Origin: Burkholderia ubonensis
GTDB lineage: Bacteria; Pseudomonadota; Gammaproteobacteria; Burkholderiales; Burkholderiaceae
DNA: 64,000 nt
Assembly (NCBI RefSeq): GCF_902833085.1
Contig: NZ_CADFEB010000002.1
Coordinates: 248,001 to 312,000, forward strand
Direction: 5' to 3'
In this document: piece after piece, positions 30,106 through 39,536 of the stretch
How positions within the stretch are numbered: the stretch's first letter is position 1
Layout of the letters: each line of letters opens with the position of its first letter
Notes under the pieces: model-generated
What the model saw: the letters and a program-made list of their open reading frames with translations, nothing else
Database searches by the model: none
Told to the model about the DNA's origin: nothing
Translations under genes and position numbers: made by a program

Positions 30106-31896
30106 ATGAGCTATACCGCCCCCGTCAAGGACATGCTGTTCGTGCTGAAGGAACTGGCCGGCATCGACGCCGTCGCGCAGCTGCCGGGTTTCGAGGACGC
30201 GGGCTTCGACACCGCGCAGGCGGTGCTCGACGAATCCGCGAAGTTCTGCGGCGAAGTGCTGGCGCCGCTGAACGTCGACGGCGACCGCGAGCCGAGCAGC
30301 TGGAAGGACGGCGTCGTGACCGCGACGCCGGGCTTCAAGGAAGCGTTCCGCCAGTTCGTCGAAGGCGGCTGGCAGGGGCTGCAGCATCCGGCCGAGTATG
30401 ACGGCCAGGGGCTGCCGAAGCTGATCGCGACGCCGTGCATCGAGATGCTGAACGCGGCGAACCTGTCGTTCGCGCTGTGTCCGCTGCTGACCGACGGCGC
30501 GATCGAGGCGCTCCTGACGGCAGGCACCGACGAACAGAAGCAGCGCTACGTGCCGAAGCTGATCTCGGGCGAATGGACCGGCACGATGAACCTGACCGAG
30601 CCGCAGGCCGGCTCCGACCTCGCGTTGGTGCGCTCGCGCGCCGAGCCGCAGGGCGACGGGTCGTACAAGGTGTTCGGCACCAAGATCTTCATCACGTGGG
30701 GCGAGCACGACATGGCCGGGAACATCGTCCATCTCGTGCTGGCGCGCACGCCGAACGCGCCGGAAGGCGTGAAGGGGATTTCGCTGTTCATCGTGCCGAA
30801 GTTCCTCGTCAACGACGACGGCAGCCTCGGCGCGCGCAACGACGTGCACTGCGTGTCGATCGAGCACAAGCTCGGCATCAAGGCGAGCCCGACCGCGGTG
30901 CTGCAGTACGGCGACCACGGCGGCGCGATCGGCTACCTGGTCGGCGAGGAGAATCGCGGCCTCGAATACATGTTCATCATGATGAACGCGGCGCGCTTCG
31001 GCGTCGGGATGCAGGGGATCGGCGTGGCGGACCGCGCGTACCAGAAGGCGGCGGCGTTCGCGAAGGAGCGCGTGCAGAGCCGGCCGGTGGACGGCTCGGC
31101 GAAGCAGTCGGTGGCGATCATCCACCACCCGGACGTGCGCCGGATGCTCGGCACGATGCGCGCGCTGACCGAAGGCGCGCGGGCGCTGGCCTATGTGGCG
31201 GCCGCGCACAGCGACATGGCGCACCGCCATGCGGACGAGGCGACGCGCGCACGCCATCAGGCGATCTACGAGTACCTGGTGCCGGTCGTGAAGGGCTGGA
31301 GCACGGAGATGGTGAACGACGTCGCGAGCCTGGGCGTGCAGGTGCACGGCGGGATGGGCTTCATCGAGGAGACGGGCGCCGCGCAGTACTACCGCGACGC
31401 GCGGATCCTGGCGATCTACGAAGGGACGACGGCGATCCAGGCGAACGACCTGGTGGGCCGCAAGACGGTGCGCGACGGCGGCGCGGTGGCGAAGGCGCTG
31501 CTCGGCGAGATCGGTCAGACGGTCGAGGCGCTCGCCAAGCTCGACGGCGCGGCGGCGGCGTCGATGAAGGCGCAGCTGGAGAAGGGGGCGCGGGCGTTGT
31601 CGGCGGTGGTCGATTACGTGGTGGCGAACACGAAGCAGGACCCGAACGCGGTGTTCGCGGGCAGCGTGCCGTACCTGAAGCTGGCGGGCGTGGTGCTGTG
31701 CGGGTGGCAGATGGCGCGCGCGCTGGTGGCCGCGCACGCGAACCGCGCGAACGATCCGGCGTTCTACGACGCAAAGATCGCGATCGCGCAGTTCTATGCG
31801 GAACACATTCTCGTGCAGGCGGGCGGGTTCGAAGCGTCGATCGTCGGCGCGAAGGGCGGCGAGGGCGTGCTCGCGTTGACGGAAGACCAGTTCTGA
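30106..31896 (+). CDS. Acyl-CoA dehydrogenase (long C-terminal-domain type)
   Basis: A 596-residue FAD enzyme that oxidises an acyl-CoA and passes electrons to ETF. It has the N-terminal extension of the AcdH-C group, the flavin motif TGTMNLTEPQAGSDLALVRS, and the catalytic glutamate in ILAIYEGTTAIQANDLVGRK. A DUF4974-like or acyl-CoA dehydrogenase C-terminal helical domain covers the last 130 residues. Such 590-600-residue forms act on medium or long chains in related bacteria; chain length is not determinable here. GGAGG precedes the ATG. Proximity to etfBA fits a beta-oxidation cluster. Confidence 0.92.
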   Translation: MSYTAPVKDMLFVLKELAGIDAVAQLPGFEDAGFDTAQAVLDESAKFCGEVLAPLNVDGDREPSSWKDGVVTATPGFKEAFRQFVEGGWQGLQHPAEYDGQGLPKLIATPCIEMLNAANLSFALCPLLTDGAIEALLTAGTDEQKQRYVPKLISGEWTGTMNLTEPQAGSDLALVRSRAEPQGDGSYKVFGTKIFITWGEHDMAGNIVHLVLARTPNAPEGVKGISLFIVPKFLVNDDGSLGARNDVHCVSIEHKLGIKASPTAVLQYGDHGGAIGYLVGEENRGLEYMFIMMNAARFGVGMQGIGVADRAYQKAAAFAKERVQSRPVDGSAKQSVAIIHHPDVRRMLGTMRALTEGARALAYVAAAHSDMAHRHADEATRARHQAIYEYLVPVVKGWSTEMVNDVASLGVQVHGGMGFIEETGAAQYYRDARILAIYEGTTAIQANDLVGRKTVRDGGAVAKALLGEIGQTVEALAKLDGAAAASMKAQLEKGARALSAVVDYVVANTKQDPNAVFAGSVPYLKLAGVVLCGWQMARALVAAHANRANDPAFYDAKIAIAQFYAEHILVQAGGFEASIVGAKGGEGVLALTEDQF

Positions 31897-31915
31897 CGCC
31901 GGTGCGGGATGCAAT

Positions 31916-31945
31916 GCAAAAAGGCGCCCGAGGGCGCCTTTTTGC
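31916..31945. terminator. Bidirectional terminator
   Basis: Perfect 14-base arms (GCAAAAAGGCGCCC and complement) with a GA loop. It serves both the acyl-CoA dehydrogenase and the convergent dadA, which ends 37 bases away. Confidence 0.92.
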
Positions 31946-31981
31946 TTGATTGAGCCCCGCGCTGCGGCGGGCCGGTGCGAC

Positions 31982-33268
31982 TTACGCGTAAGCCGGGCGC
32001 GGCTGGCCTGCCGTGTCCTTCAGGTAGCGGTGCACCGACAGGTCGTCTGCCTGGATTGCCGGTTTCTTGCCGGAAATCAGGTCCGCGAGCAGCTGGCCGG
32101 AGCCGCACGACATCGTCCAGCCGAGCGTGCCGTGACCGGTGTTCAGGAACAGGTTCGACACCGGCGTGCGACCGACGATCGGCGTGCCGTCCGGCGTCAT
32201 CGGGCGCAGGCCGGTCCAGAACGTCGCCTTCGACGTATCGCCGCCGCCCGGGAACAGGTCGTTCACGCACATTTCGAGCGTTTCGCGGCGCGCGTCGCGC
32301 AGGCGCTTGTCGAAGCCGACGATTTCCGCCATCCCGCCGACGCGGATGCGCTGGTCGAAACGCGTGATCGCGATCTTGTAGGTTTCGTCGAGCACGGTCG
32401 ACACCGGCGCGGCCGCTTCGTCGACGATCGGCGCGGTGATCGAATAGCCCTTGAGCGGATACACCGGAATCTTCATCAGGTTCGCGATGAAGCGGGTCGA
32501 GTGCGAGCCGAGTGCGACGACATAAGCGTCAGCGCGCACCATCTCGCCGCCGCACTGCACGCCGGCGATCTTGCCGCCGGCGACCGCGAGCGCGTCGATC
32601 GGCGTGTTGTAGCGGAACTTGACGCCGAGCCCTTCTGCGAGCGCAGCGAGGCGCGTCGTGAACAGCTGGCAGTCGCCGGTTTCGTCGCCCGGCAGGCGCA
32701 GGCCGCCCGTCAGCTTGTGCGACACCGCGGCAAGCGCCGGCTCGGCGTTCTTCAGCTCGGCCGGCGACAGCAGTTCGAACGGCACGTTCGCGTCCCGCAG
32801 CACCGCGATGTCCTTCGCCGCGCCGTCGAGCTGCTGCTGCGTGCGGAACAGTTGCAGCGTGCCGCCCGTGCGGCCTTCGTACTCGATGCCCGTGTCGGCG
32901 CGCAGCGCCTGAATGCAATCGCGGCTGTATTCGGCGAGACGGACCATGCGGCCCTTGTTCACCGCGTAGCGCTCGGCCGTGCAGTTGCGCAGCATCTGCC
33001 ACATCCATTGCAGTTGGAAGCGGGTGCCGTCGAGGCGGATCGCGAGCGGCGCGTGCTTCTCGAACATCCACTTGACCGCCTTCAGCGGCACGCCGGGCGC
33101 GGCCCACGGCGCCGCGTAGCCGGGCGAGATCTGGCCCGCGTTCGCGAAGCTCGTGTCGAGCGCCGGGCCGGCCTCCCGGTCGATCACCGTGACTTCATGA
33201 CCGGCGCGCGCGAGGTAATACGCGCTTGCCACGCCCACTACACCGCTGCCCAGAACGACGACTCGCAT
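31982..33268 (-). CDS. dadA: D-amino acid dehydrogenase, small subunit
   Basis: DadA oxidises D-amino acids (chiefly D-alanine) to 2-oxo acids at the inner membrane, passing electrons to the respiratory chain. The 428-residue FAD protein begins [20 protein letters not shown], a glycine-rich dinucleotide fold, and ends with the DAO-family segment [20 protein letters not shown]. The divergent Lrp-family gene 144 bases away is its likely regulator. Related flavin oxidases act on proline or sarcosine, but length and motifs match DadA. Confidence 0.93.
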   Translation of the reverse strand: MRVVVLGSGVVGVASAYYLARAGHEVTVIDREAGPALDTSFANAGQISPGYAAPWAAPGVPLKAVKWMFEKHAPLAIRLDGTRFQLQWMWQMLRNCTAERYAVNKGRMVRLAEYSRDCIQALRADTGIEYEGRTGGTLQLFRTQQQLDGAAKDIAVLRDANVPFELLSPAELKNAEPALAAVSHKLTGGLRLPGDETGDCQLFTTRLAALAEGLGVKFRYNTPIDALAVAGGKIAGVQCGGEMVRADAYVVALGSHSTRFIANLMKIPVYPLKGYSITAPIVDEAAAPVSTVLDETYKIAITRFDQRIRVGGMAEIVGFDKRLRDARRETLEMCVNDLFPGGGDTSKATFWTGLRPMTPDGTPIVGRTPVSNLFLNTGHGTLGWTMSCGSGQLLADLISGKKPAIQADDLSVHRYLKDTAGQPRPAYA

Positions 33269-33412
33269 AGCTGCTCCAGATGGAAGGACCAGATCGAGGC
33301 CGGATGCACCCGCGGCTCCGTGTAACCTCTAGCTGATCTAGTTTTTTGCGCTATGGTATTGTCGAATGTGCAGTTTTTGTTATCGTATTTTTTGGCTTTT
33401 CAGCATAAACAA

Positions 33413-33901
33413 ATGAGAACGCAACGCCACCCGGTGCGCACGCTCGACAAGCTCGACCGGCGCATCCTCAAACTGCTCCAGAACGACGGCCGGATGGCGA
33501 TGAAGGATCTCGCCGAGCAGGTCGGACTGACCGTCACGCCGTGCATCGAACGCGTGCGGCGCATGGAGCGCGACGGGGTGATCACCGGCTATCACGCGCG
33601 GGTCGATCCGGCCCAGCTCGGCGCGGCGCTGCTCGTGTTCGTCGAGATCACGCTCGGTCACAAGGGCGGCAACATGTTCGAGCAGTTCCGCCGCGAGGTG
33701 ATGAAGATCGACGAGGTGCTCGAGTGCCATCTCGTGTCCGGTGATTTCGACTACCTGATCAAGGCGCGGATCGGCGAGATGGCCGACTACCGCAAGCTGC
33801 TCGGCGACATCCTGCTGCAGCTGCCGGGCGCAGTGCAGTCGAAGAGCTATGTCGTGATGGAGGAAATCAAGGAGACGCTGACGATTTCGGTCGACGAATA
33901 G
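33413..33901 (+). CDS. Lrp/AsnC-family transcriptional regulator, probable activator of dadA
   Basis: A 162-residue Lrp-type regulator. The N-terminal HTH (LDKLDRRILKLLQNDGRMAM, and LAEQVGLTVTPCIERVRRME) is followed by a RAM effector domain with the SGDFDYLIKA turn. It is divergent from dadA. The shared 144-base gap is strikingly AT-rich near 33330-33410, as expected for Lrp-type sites, and includes CTAG repeats at 33331-33344. Lrp-like regulators of dadA respond to alanine in several proteobacteria; the effector here is inferred. Confidence 0.9.
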   Translation: MRTQRHPVRTLDKLDRRILKLLQNDGRMAMKDLAEQVGLTVTPCIERVRRMERDGVITGYHARVDPAQLGAALLVFVEITLGHKGGNMFEQFRREVMKIDEVLECHLVSGDFDYLIKARIGEMADYRKLLGDILLQLPGAVQSKSYVVMEEIKETLTISVDE

Positions 33902-33916
33902 CCCCCTATCTCTCCC

Positions 33917-33961
33917 TTGGCACGCTGCACTCAATACTGTATAAATGTACAGTATTGAGTG
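33917..33961 (+). promoter_or_regulatory. Sigma-70 promoter overlapped by a LexA (SOS) box, within a 34-bp inverted repeat
   Basis: TTGGCA (33917-33922), a 17-base spacer and TATAAA (33940-33945) make a good promoter. The -10 lies inside CTGT-N8-ACAG (33937-33952), the LexA consensus of beta- and gammaproteobacteria. The box sits in the centre of a longer inverted repeat with 14-base arms (33928-33941 and 33948-33961). LexA bound here would block the promoter directly. The start codon of the radical SAM gene is 29 bases after the box. Confidence 0.85.
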
Positions 33962-33980
33962 CAGGTGACTGGGTGAGGCG

Positions 33981-35183
33981 ATGGACGATCGATCCGACAA
34001 TGAATTTCCGGTTGCGCCACCCATGCCTCGCAAGGGGCGCGGGGCGGTCGACAACCTGCAGGGGCGGTACGAGACGGCGCTTCGCGAGGCGGTCGACGAC
34101 GGCTGGACACACGAGGCGGACGACGCCGATTTGCCGGTGCCGCTGCGCACGCAGGTATTCGAGGAGCGGGCACGCAGCATCCTCACGCGCAACCAGTCGC
34201 CCGACATTCCGTTCAGCGTGTCGCTCAATCCGTATCGCGGCTGCGAGCATGGCTGCATCTACTGCTTCGCGCGGCCGACTCACAGCTATCTCGGCCTGTC
34301 GCCGGGGCTCGATTTCGAGAGCCGCATCTATGCGAAGGTCAACGCGGCCGAACTACTCGAGCGCGAGATTTCCAGAAAGCGCTACGTGCCGGAGCCGATC
34401 GCGCTCGGCGTCAATACCGATGCATACCAGCCGGTCGAGCGGGATCTGCGCATCACGCGCAGCGTGATTCAGGTCATGCACGATCACGGGCTGCCGTTCG
34501 CCGCGATCACGAAGTCGTCGCTGATCGAGCGCGATCTCGACCTGCTGGCGCCGATGGCGGCGCGCGGGCAGGTGATGGCGGCGGTCACGATCACGACGCT
34601 CGACGCGGAACTTGCGCGCACGCTCGAGCCGCGCGCTGCGACGCCGGCTCGCCGGTTGCGTACGATCCGCGCGCTGCGCGACGCGGGGGTGCCGGTCGGC
34701 GTGAGCATTGCGCCGGTGATTCCGTTCGTCACCGAGCCGGACCTGGAGCGGGTGCTCGAAGCGTGCGCGGAAGCGGGCGCGACGCACGCGAGCTACATCA
34801 TCCTGCGGCTGCCCTGGGAAGTTGCGCCGCTGTTCAGGAACTGGCTGACCGCACATTTTCCGGATCGAGCGGAGCGCGTGATGAACCGCGTGCGCGACAT
34901 GCGCGGCGGCAAGGACTACGACTCGGATTTCGGCAAGCGGATGAAGGGCGAAGGGATCTGGGCGGATCTGCTGAAGCAGCGCTTTCGTCAGGCGGTCAAG
35001 CGGCTTGGGCTGAACGAGCGTGCGAACGGCATTCTCGATCTGTCGCAGTTTAGAGGGGCCGGCCAACCGGGGGCCGGCCAACCGGGGGCCGGCCAACCGG
35101 GGGGCGGGGTGGCCGCCCCTCGATCAAACGCGCGCGTGGTCGGTTCGAGGTTGCGTGACGACACGCAGTTGAGTCTTTTCTAG
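33981..35183 (+). CDS. PA0069/Rv2578c-family radical SAM protein, SOS-controlled
   Basis: A 400-residue radical SAM enzyme distantly related to spore photoproduct lyase (SplB). The iron-sulfur motif is RGCEHGCIYCFARP, Cys 88, 92 and 95 (C-X3-C-X2-C). Conserved segments include GVNTDAYQPVERDLRITRSV and IAPVIPFVTEPDLERVLEA. GTGAGG precedes the ATG. A LexA-controlled promoter lies directly upstream, implying a role in the DNA damage response; the reaction is unknown. The C-terminal tail contains three GAGQP repeats followed by a basic, Gly-rich end. To my recollection the Pseudomonas aeruginosa relative PA0069 is also SOS-induced; this should be verified. Confidence 0.92.
   Translation: MDDRSDNEFPVAPPMPRKGRGAVDNLQGRYETALREAVDDGWTHEADDADLPVPLRTQVFEERARSILTRNQSPDIPFSVSLNPYRGCEHGCIYCFARPTHSYLGLSPGLDFESRIYAKVNAAELLEREISRKRYVPEPIALGVNTDAYQPVERDLRITRSVIQVMHDHGLPFAAITKSSLIERDLDLLAPMAARGQVMAAVTITTLDAELARTLEPRAATPARRLRTIRALRDAGVPVGVSIAPVIPFVTEPDLERVLEACAEAGATHASYIILRLPWEVAPLFRNWLTAHFPDRAERVMNRVRDMRGGKDYDSDFGKRMKGEGIWADLLKQRFRQAVKRLGLNERANGILDLSQFRGAGQPGAGQPGAGQPGGGVAAPRSNARVVGSRLRDDTQLSLF
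35056..35100 (+). repeat. Three perfect 15-bp tandem repeats in the radical SAM gene
   Basis: GGGCCGGCCAACCGG occurs three times head to tail (35056-35070, 35071-35085, 35086-35100), encoding GAGQP units near the C-terminus. The unit length is a multiple of three, so copy-number changes keep the frame. A further partial G-rich stretch follows. It could be a strain-variable repeat. Confidence 0.9.
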
Positions 35184-35269
35184 GCAGTATGACTTCCGCA
35201 ATGTAAAGGTTTCCGGCGTGCCACCGGATGGAGCGTGATGCCGGCACCAGGCGCGTCGCTCCCGTTTGT

Positions 35270-35740
35270 TTATTGCGAGATCTGCTTGGCCGCTTCAACC
35301 TGCGACTCGAAATACGTCTGGAACGAGAGGGCGAGCGCCGTCATCAGCAGGAACGCACCAATCAGCAACGAGAAGATCACGACGAAGATCACCGTCCAGC
35401 CCGAACGGCTGTGCCTGCCGGTGTCCGCATTGAATTGCGCATCCCACTTTTCGTCCGGACGCAGCCCGTAGACGATGGCCGCAAGGAAGGCCGCCAGCAG
35501 CGAAATCGCGCCGGGCACCGCCAGCCACCAGCCGAGGCCGGCGGTGCGCTGGGTCGCGGCGAGCAGCAGGAAGCCGGGAATGCCGACGATCGTCGCGAGC
35601 AGATGGGCCCAGCCATAGACGTCCCGAAAGCCGTACAGATAGAAGCGATGCGCGCCGATCGAGCCGAACAGGAACGCGAGGGCGGCGGTAAGCGTCTTGG
35701 AGCGGAAGCGGCGGATCGGGGCGGTGCTGCTGCTGGACAT
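35270..35740 (-). CDS. TM2-domain membrane protein
   Basis: A 156-residue membrane protein. The ATG at 35740 (MSSSSTAPIRRFRSK) is chosen; the frame open further upstream is not protein-like. A TM2 domain covers about 16-70, with the motif GSIGAHRFYLYGFRDVYGWA between two hydrophobic helices. Two more hydrophobic segments follow (SLLAAFLAAIVYGL and IFVVIFSLLIGAFLLMTALA). Function of bacterial TM2 proteins is not established. The gene is alone, with no operon partner evident. Confidence 0.85.
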   Translation of the reverse strand: MSSSSTAPIRRFRSKTLTAALAFLFGSIGAHRFYLYGFRDVYGWAHLLATIVGIPGFLLLAATQRTAGLGWWLAVPGAISLLAAFLAAIVYGLRPDEKWDAQFNADTGRHSRSGWTVIFVVIFSLLIGAFLLMTALALSFQTYFESQVEAAKQISQ

Positions 35741-35864
35741 GGATGGGCGGGCGTAATGTCGTTGGAATGGTGCGTTGGAGTGGACCGCCGCAGACGCGGC
35801 GCGGGCGTGCAGCCCGGCACGCATTCTACGATGCGGTGGTGGAGGCGGTCATCCCTGCTCTGCG

Positions 35865-37001
35865 TCAAGGTGCCGCATAGGTGATGCGGTAGATCGCGCC
35901 TGCGTAGTCGTCGCTGACGAGCAGCGAGCCGTCGGGCAGCACCAGCACGTCGGCCGGGCGACCCCACACGGTGCCGTCGGCCCGCAGCCAGCCGGTCACG
36001 AACGGCGTTTGCCGCGCGTGGCTGCCGTCGGCGGACGCCACGACGCGCATTACGCGATAACCGACCTTGGTGCTGCGGTTCCACGAGCCGTGTTCGGCGA
36101 TGAAGATGTTGTTGCGATACGCGGCCGGAAACATCGAGCCGGTATAGAAGCGCATGCCGAGCGAGGCGACATGCGCGCCGAGCTTCAGCACGGGGCCCGT
36201 ATAGCGGCGGCACGCGTTCTGGCTGCCGTACTCGGGGTCGGGCGTGTCGCCGCCGTGGCAGTACGGGAAGCCGAAATCGAGGCCCGCGTGCGGCGCGCGG
36301 TTGAGCTTGTCGTCCGGCACGTCGTCGCCCATCCAGTCGCGGCCGTTGTCGGTGAACCACAGCTCGCCCGTGTCCGGATGCCACGCGAATCCGACCGTAT
36401 TGCGCACGCCGCGCGCGACCACCTCCCGGTGACCGCCGTCCGGATTCATGCGCGCGATGATCGCGAACCGGTTGCGGTCGGCGAGGCATACGTTGCATGG
36501 TGCACCGGTCGGCACGTACAGCCGGCCGTCCGGCCCGAACGCGATGAATTTCCAGCCGTGATGGTGCTCGGTCGGCAACGCATCGGTGACGACCACGGGC
36601 TTCGGCGGCGCGGCAAGCTGGTCGTCGATGCGGTCGAGGCGCACAATGCGCGATACGGCCGACACGTACAATGCGCCGTCCCGGTAGGCGACGCCTACCG
36701 GCATGTCGAGCCCGGACGCGATCACGTGATGCGCGCCGATCTGGCCCTCCCGCATCACGAATGCGTGCACGCGGCCCTCGCGGGTGCCGACATACAGGAT
36801 GCCGCGCGGCGACCACGCCATTTCCCGTGCAGTCGGCACCTCATCGGTGAGCAGCGACACGTGGAACCCGGGCGGCACGACGAGTTCGCTCACCGGCAGG
36901 CCGGCGGCGAACGCCATTGCGGAGGCGAGACAGGCGGCGCCGGCAACGAGCGCCGCAACGCGGCGCTGCGCGCGGCGCACCACGGCGCGAAGCGGCGGCA
37001 T
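35865..37001 (-). CDS. PQQ-dependent sugar dehydrogenase (soluble aldose dehydrogenase type)
   Basis: A 378-residue exported protein with a signal peptide ([19 protein letters not shown]) and the six-bladed beta-propeller of the glucose/sorbosone dehydrogenase family. Visible family segments are [37 protein letters not shown] and [19 protein letters not shown]. It should oxidise aldoses in the periplasm with PQQ, but the natural substrate is unknown. An unpaired Cys near [14 protein letters not shown], in a CNVC pair, could form a disulfide. Divergent from rpsP. Confidence 0.85.
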   Translation of the reverse strand: MPPLRAVVRRAQRRVAALVAGAACLASAMAFAAGLPVSELVVPPGFHVSLLTDEVPTAREMAWSPRGILYVGTREGRVHAFVMREGQIGAHHVIASGLDMPVGVAYRDGALYVSAVSRIVRLDRIDDQLAAPPKPVVVTDALPTEHHHGWKFIAFGPDGRLYVPTGAPCNVCLADRNRFAIIARMNPDGGHREVVARGVRNTVGFAWHPDTGELWFTDNGRDWMGDDVPDDKLNRAPHAGLDFGFPYCHGGDTPDPEYGSQNACRRYTGPVLKLGAHVASLGMRFYTGSMFPAAYRNNIFIAEHGSWNRSTKVGYRVMRVVASADGSHARQTPFVTGWLRADGTVWGRPADVLVLPDGSLLVSDDYAGAIYRITYAAP

Positions 37002-37078
37002 GGCGGCGGCGGACGGTCCTGGACAGGCCGATTGTATGCCCGGCGGTCGGGGGGCGCGGATTTTTTGCGCGTAAGTGT

Positions 37079-37107
37079 TTGTTGTGCCTCTGGTTTCCGG
37101 CTATAAT
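37079..37107 (+). promoter_or_regulatory. Strong sigma-70 promoter of the rpsP operon
   Basis: TTGTTG (37079-37084), a 17-base spacer and a perfect TATAAT (37102-37107). Transcription should begin near 37115, about 40 bases before rpsP. Confidence 0.8.
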
Positions 37108-37153
37108 CGCACGTTTCAGTAGTTTCGAACCCGGTTTTCCCGAAGGATTTCAT

Positions 37154-37408
37154 ATGGTTATCATCCGTCTGGCTCGCGGCGGCTCGAAGAAGCGCCCGTT
37201 CTACAACATCGTCGCTACCGATTCGCGCAACCGTCGTGACGGCCGCTTCATCGAGCGCGTCGGCTTCTACAACCCGGTCGCTACGAAGGGCGAATCGCTG
37301 CGTATCGCTCAGGACCGCCTGACGTACTGGCAAGGCGTTGGCGCGCAACTGTCGCCGACCGTCGAGCGTCTCGTGAAGCAAGCGCAGAAGGCGCAGCCGG
37401 CTGCCTAA
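37154..37408 (+). CDS. rpsP: 30S ribosomal protein S16
   Basis: An 84-residue ribosomal protein beginning [20 protein letters not shown], with the S16 signature and [11 protein letters not shown]. It assembles early in the central/5' domain of the 30S subunit. GAAGGA precedes the ATG. First gene of rpsP-rimM-trmD-rplS, the universal order. Confidence 0.97.
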   Translation: MVIIRLARGGSKKRPFYNIVATDSRNRRDGRFIERVGFYNPVATKGESLRIAQDRLTYWQGVGAQLSPTVERLVKQAQKAQPAA

Positions 37409-37450
37409 CATGGCACGGTGTGCCGGTCGTGCCGGCTGCGAGGTGCATTG

Positions 37451-38128
37451 ATGGCGGGTCACGATTCCGGTAACGCAAGGCGCGGGCGAGCGTCGTTCGG
37501 CGCATTCGTCCGCAAGCCGGCCGAGCGCGGTACTGCCGCGAACGCCGGCGCGGCTGCCGAGCAGGGCGGCCTCGAGGCGGTGCAAGCCTGGCCCGACGAC
37601 GCCGTCGAGGTCGGAGCGGTGGTCGATGCCTACGGCCTGAAGGGCTGGGTCAAGGTGATGACCCACGCCGACGCCGGTCGCGGCGGCGACGCGCTGCTCA
37701 ATGCGCGCTGCTGGTGGCTGGAAAAAGGTGCGGAGCGGCATGCCGTCCGCATCACGCAGGCGAAGACGCATGGCGATACGGTCGTCGCGCATCTCGCCGG
37801 TCTGGGCGATCGCGATGCCGCGCTGGCTTTGCGCGGCTTTCGCGTGTCCGTGCGCCGGGAAGATTTTCCGGCGCTGGACGCAGACGAGTTCTACTGGGTC
37901 GACCTGATCGGTCTCGACGTCGTCAACGAGCAATCGGTGGCGCTCGGGAAAGTGATCGGAATGATCGACAACGGCGCGCATTCGATCATGCGCATCGAAT
38001 ATCCGGCGACCGGGAAAGACGGCCAGCCGGCGCCTGCCGAGCGGTTGATTCCGTTCGTCGGCGTGTACGTCAAAACGGTCGACCAGGCGGCGCGTCGCAT
38101 CGTCGTCGACTGGGAAGCCGATTATTAA
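37451..38128 (+). CDS. rimM: Ribosome maturation factor RimM
   Basis: RimM helps mature the 30S head by binding S19. The 225-residue protein has an N-terminal extension of about 55 residues rich in Ala/Gly/Arg, longer than in E. coli, then the RimM fold ([19 protein letters not shown]) and PRC-barrel ([16 protein letters not shown]). The ATG at 37451, with GAGGTG 7 bases upstream, is preferred. The stop codon abuts the trmD ATG directly (TAA-ATG). Confidence 0.94.
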   Translation: MAGHDSGNARRGRASFGAFVRKPAERGTAANAGAAAEQGGLEAVQAWPDDAVEVGAVVDAYGLKGWVKVMTHADAGRGGDALLNARCWWLEKGAERHAVRITQAKTHGDTVVAHLAGLGDRDAALALRGFRVSVRREDFPALDADEFYWVDLIGLDVVNEQSVALGKVIGMIDNGAHSIMRIEYPATGKDGQPAPAERLIPFVGVYVKTVDQAARRIVVDWEADY

Positions 38129-38923
38129 ATGAACCAGGTTACGGAGAGCGCGGTGCAGTTCGATGTCGTCACGCTCTTTCCCGAAATGTTCCGTGCGCTG
38201 ACCGACTGGGGCATCACCAGCCGGGCCGTTAAGCAGGGCAGCTTCGGGTTGCGTACCTGGAACCCGCGTGACTTCACGACGAACAACTACCGCACGGTCG
38301 ACGATCGGCCCTACGGTGGTGGTCCGGGCATGGTGATGCTCGCGAAGCCGCTCGAGGCTGCGATCGGTGCCGCGAAGGCGGCGCAGGCGGAGCAGGGCGT
38401 CGCGAGCCCGCGCGTGGTGATGATGTCGCCGCAGGGCGCGCCGCTCACGCATGAACGCGTCGTGCGGATGGCGCAGGAGCCGGGCGTCATCGTGCTGTGC
38501 GGTCGCTACGAAGCGATCGACCAGCGCCTGCTCGACCGCTGCGTCGACGAGGAAATCAGCGTCGGCGATTTCGTGCTGTCGGGCGGCGAGCTGCCGGCGA
38601 TGGCAATGATGGATGCGGTCGTGCGCCTGCTGCCCGGCGTGCTGAACGATGCACAGTCGGCCGTGCAGGACAGCTTCGTCGGCGGCCTGCTCGATTGTCC
38701 GCATTACACGCGGCCCGAGGAATACGAGGGCGCGCGGGTGCCGGACGTGCTGCTCGGCGGCCATCATGCCGAGATCGAGCGCTGGCGGCGCCAGGAAGCA
38801 TTGAGGAATACGTGGCTGAAGCGTCCGGACCTGATCGACCGGGCGCGTCGCGACAAGTTGCTGAGCCGTGCCGACGAGGCGTGGCTCGCGAATCTCGCAC
38901 GCGAAGCGAAGAACGCCTCCTGA
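38129..38923 (+). CDS. trmD: tRNA (guanine-37-N1) methyltransferase
   Basis: TrmD methylates G37 of tRNA and prevents +1 frameshifting. The 264-residue SPOUT enzyme has [19 protein letters not shown], the trefoil-knot SAM site [14 protein letters not shown] and [21 protein letters not shown], and the conserved [19 protein letters not shown] (catalytic Asp). Coupled to rimM with no gap. Confidence 0.97.
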   Translation: MNQVTESAVQFDVVTLFPEMFRALTDWGITSRAVKQGSFGLRTWNPRDFTTNNYRTVDDRPYGGGPGMVMLAKPLEAAIGAAKAAQAEQGVASPRVVMMSPQGAPLTHERVVRMAQEPGVIVLCGRYEAIDQRLLDRCVDEEISVGDFVLSGGELPAMAMMDAVVRLLPGVLNDAQSAVQDSFVGGLLDCPHYTRPEEYEGARVPDVLLGGHHAEIERWRRQEALRNTWLKRPDLIDRARRDKLLSRADEAWLANLAREAKNAS

Positions 38924-39057
38924 GGCGGTGCTGGCGGGCGGGAATTGGCGGTGCCGTGCATGCGTGCGCGGCGCCTGATGTGAATCCATCCTCTATCGGG
39001 GCCGGGCCTGGGAACGGGCGGGCGCAAACGCCGACAAGATGGTTTTAGGAGTCAGTG

Positions 39058-39447
39058 ATGAATCTGATTGCAAAGCTTGAGCAGGAAGAAATCGAGCGCG
39101 CGCTCGCAGGCAAGACGATCCCCGAATTCGCCCCGGGCGACACGGTGATCGTGAACGTGAACGTGGTTGAAGGTAACCGCAAGCGCGTTCAGGCTTACGA
39201 AGGCGTCGTGATCGCGAAGCGCAACCGTGGCCTCAACTCGGCGTTCATCGTCCGCAAGATTTCGTCGGGCGAAGGCGTTGAGCGTACGTTCCAGACCTAC
39301 TCGCCGCTGCTGGCGAGCATCGTCGTGAAGCGTCGCGGCGACGTGCGTCGCGCGAAGCTGTACTACCTGCGCGAGCGTTCGGGCAAGTCGGCTCGAATCA
39401 AGGAAAAGCTGGTGTCGAAGGATCGCACCGCAGCTGTCCAGGCGTAA
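39058..39447 (+). CDS. rplS: 50S ribosomal protein L19
   Basis: A 129-residue protein at the 30S-50S interface. [16 protein letters not shown] and the [19 protein letters not shown] signature identify it. ATG at 39058 follows TAGGAG. Last gene of the operon; an intrinsic terminator follows. Confidence 0.97.
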   Translation: MNLIAKLEQEEIERALAGKTIPEFAPGDTVIVNVNVVEGNRKRVQAYEGVVIAKRNRGLNSAFIVRKISSGEGVERTFQTYSPLLASIVVKRRGDVRRAKLYYLRERSGKSARIKEKLVSKDRTAAVQA

Positions 39448-39460
39448 GAGCTGTAAGGAA

Positions 39461-39486
39461 AAAGCACCCACCCGGGTGCTTTTTTC
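39461..39486 (+). terminator. Terminator after rplS
   Basis: AAAGCACCC/GGGTGCTTT arms (39461-39469, 39474-39482) with a T run. Ends the rpsP operon. Confidence 0.9.
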
Positions 39487-39536
39487 ATTCTGGCGCGACA
39501 ATACGCTCATATCGACTCGAATCAAGAGAGCCCCCG

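Noticed and set aside
33928..33961. The 34-bp inverted repeat as a terminator for the Lrp gene
   Set aside because: No T run follows, and the central bases match the LexA consensus and a -10 element; a promoter role explains more, though weak termination cannot be excluded.
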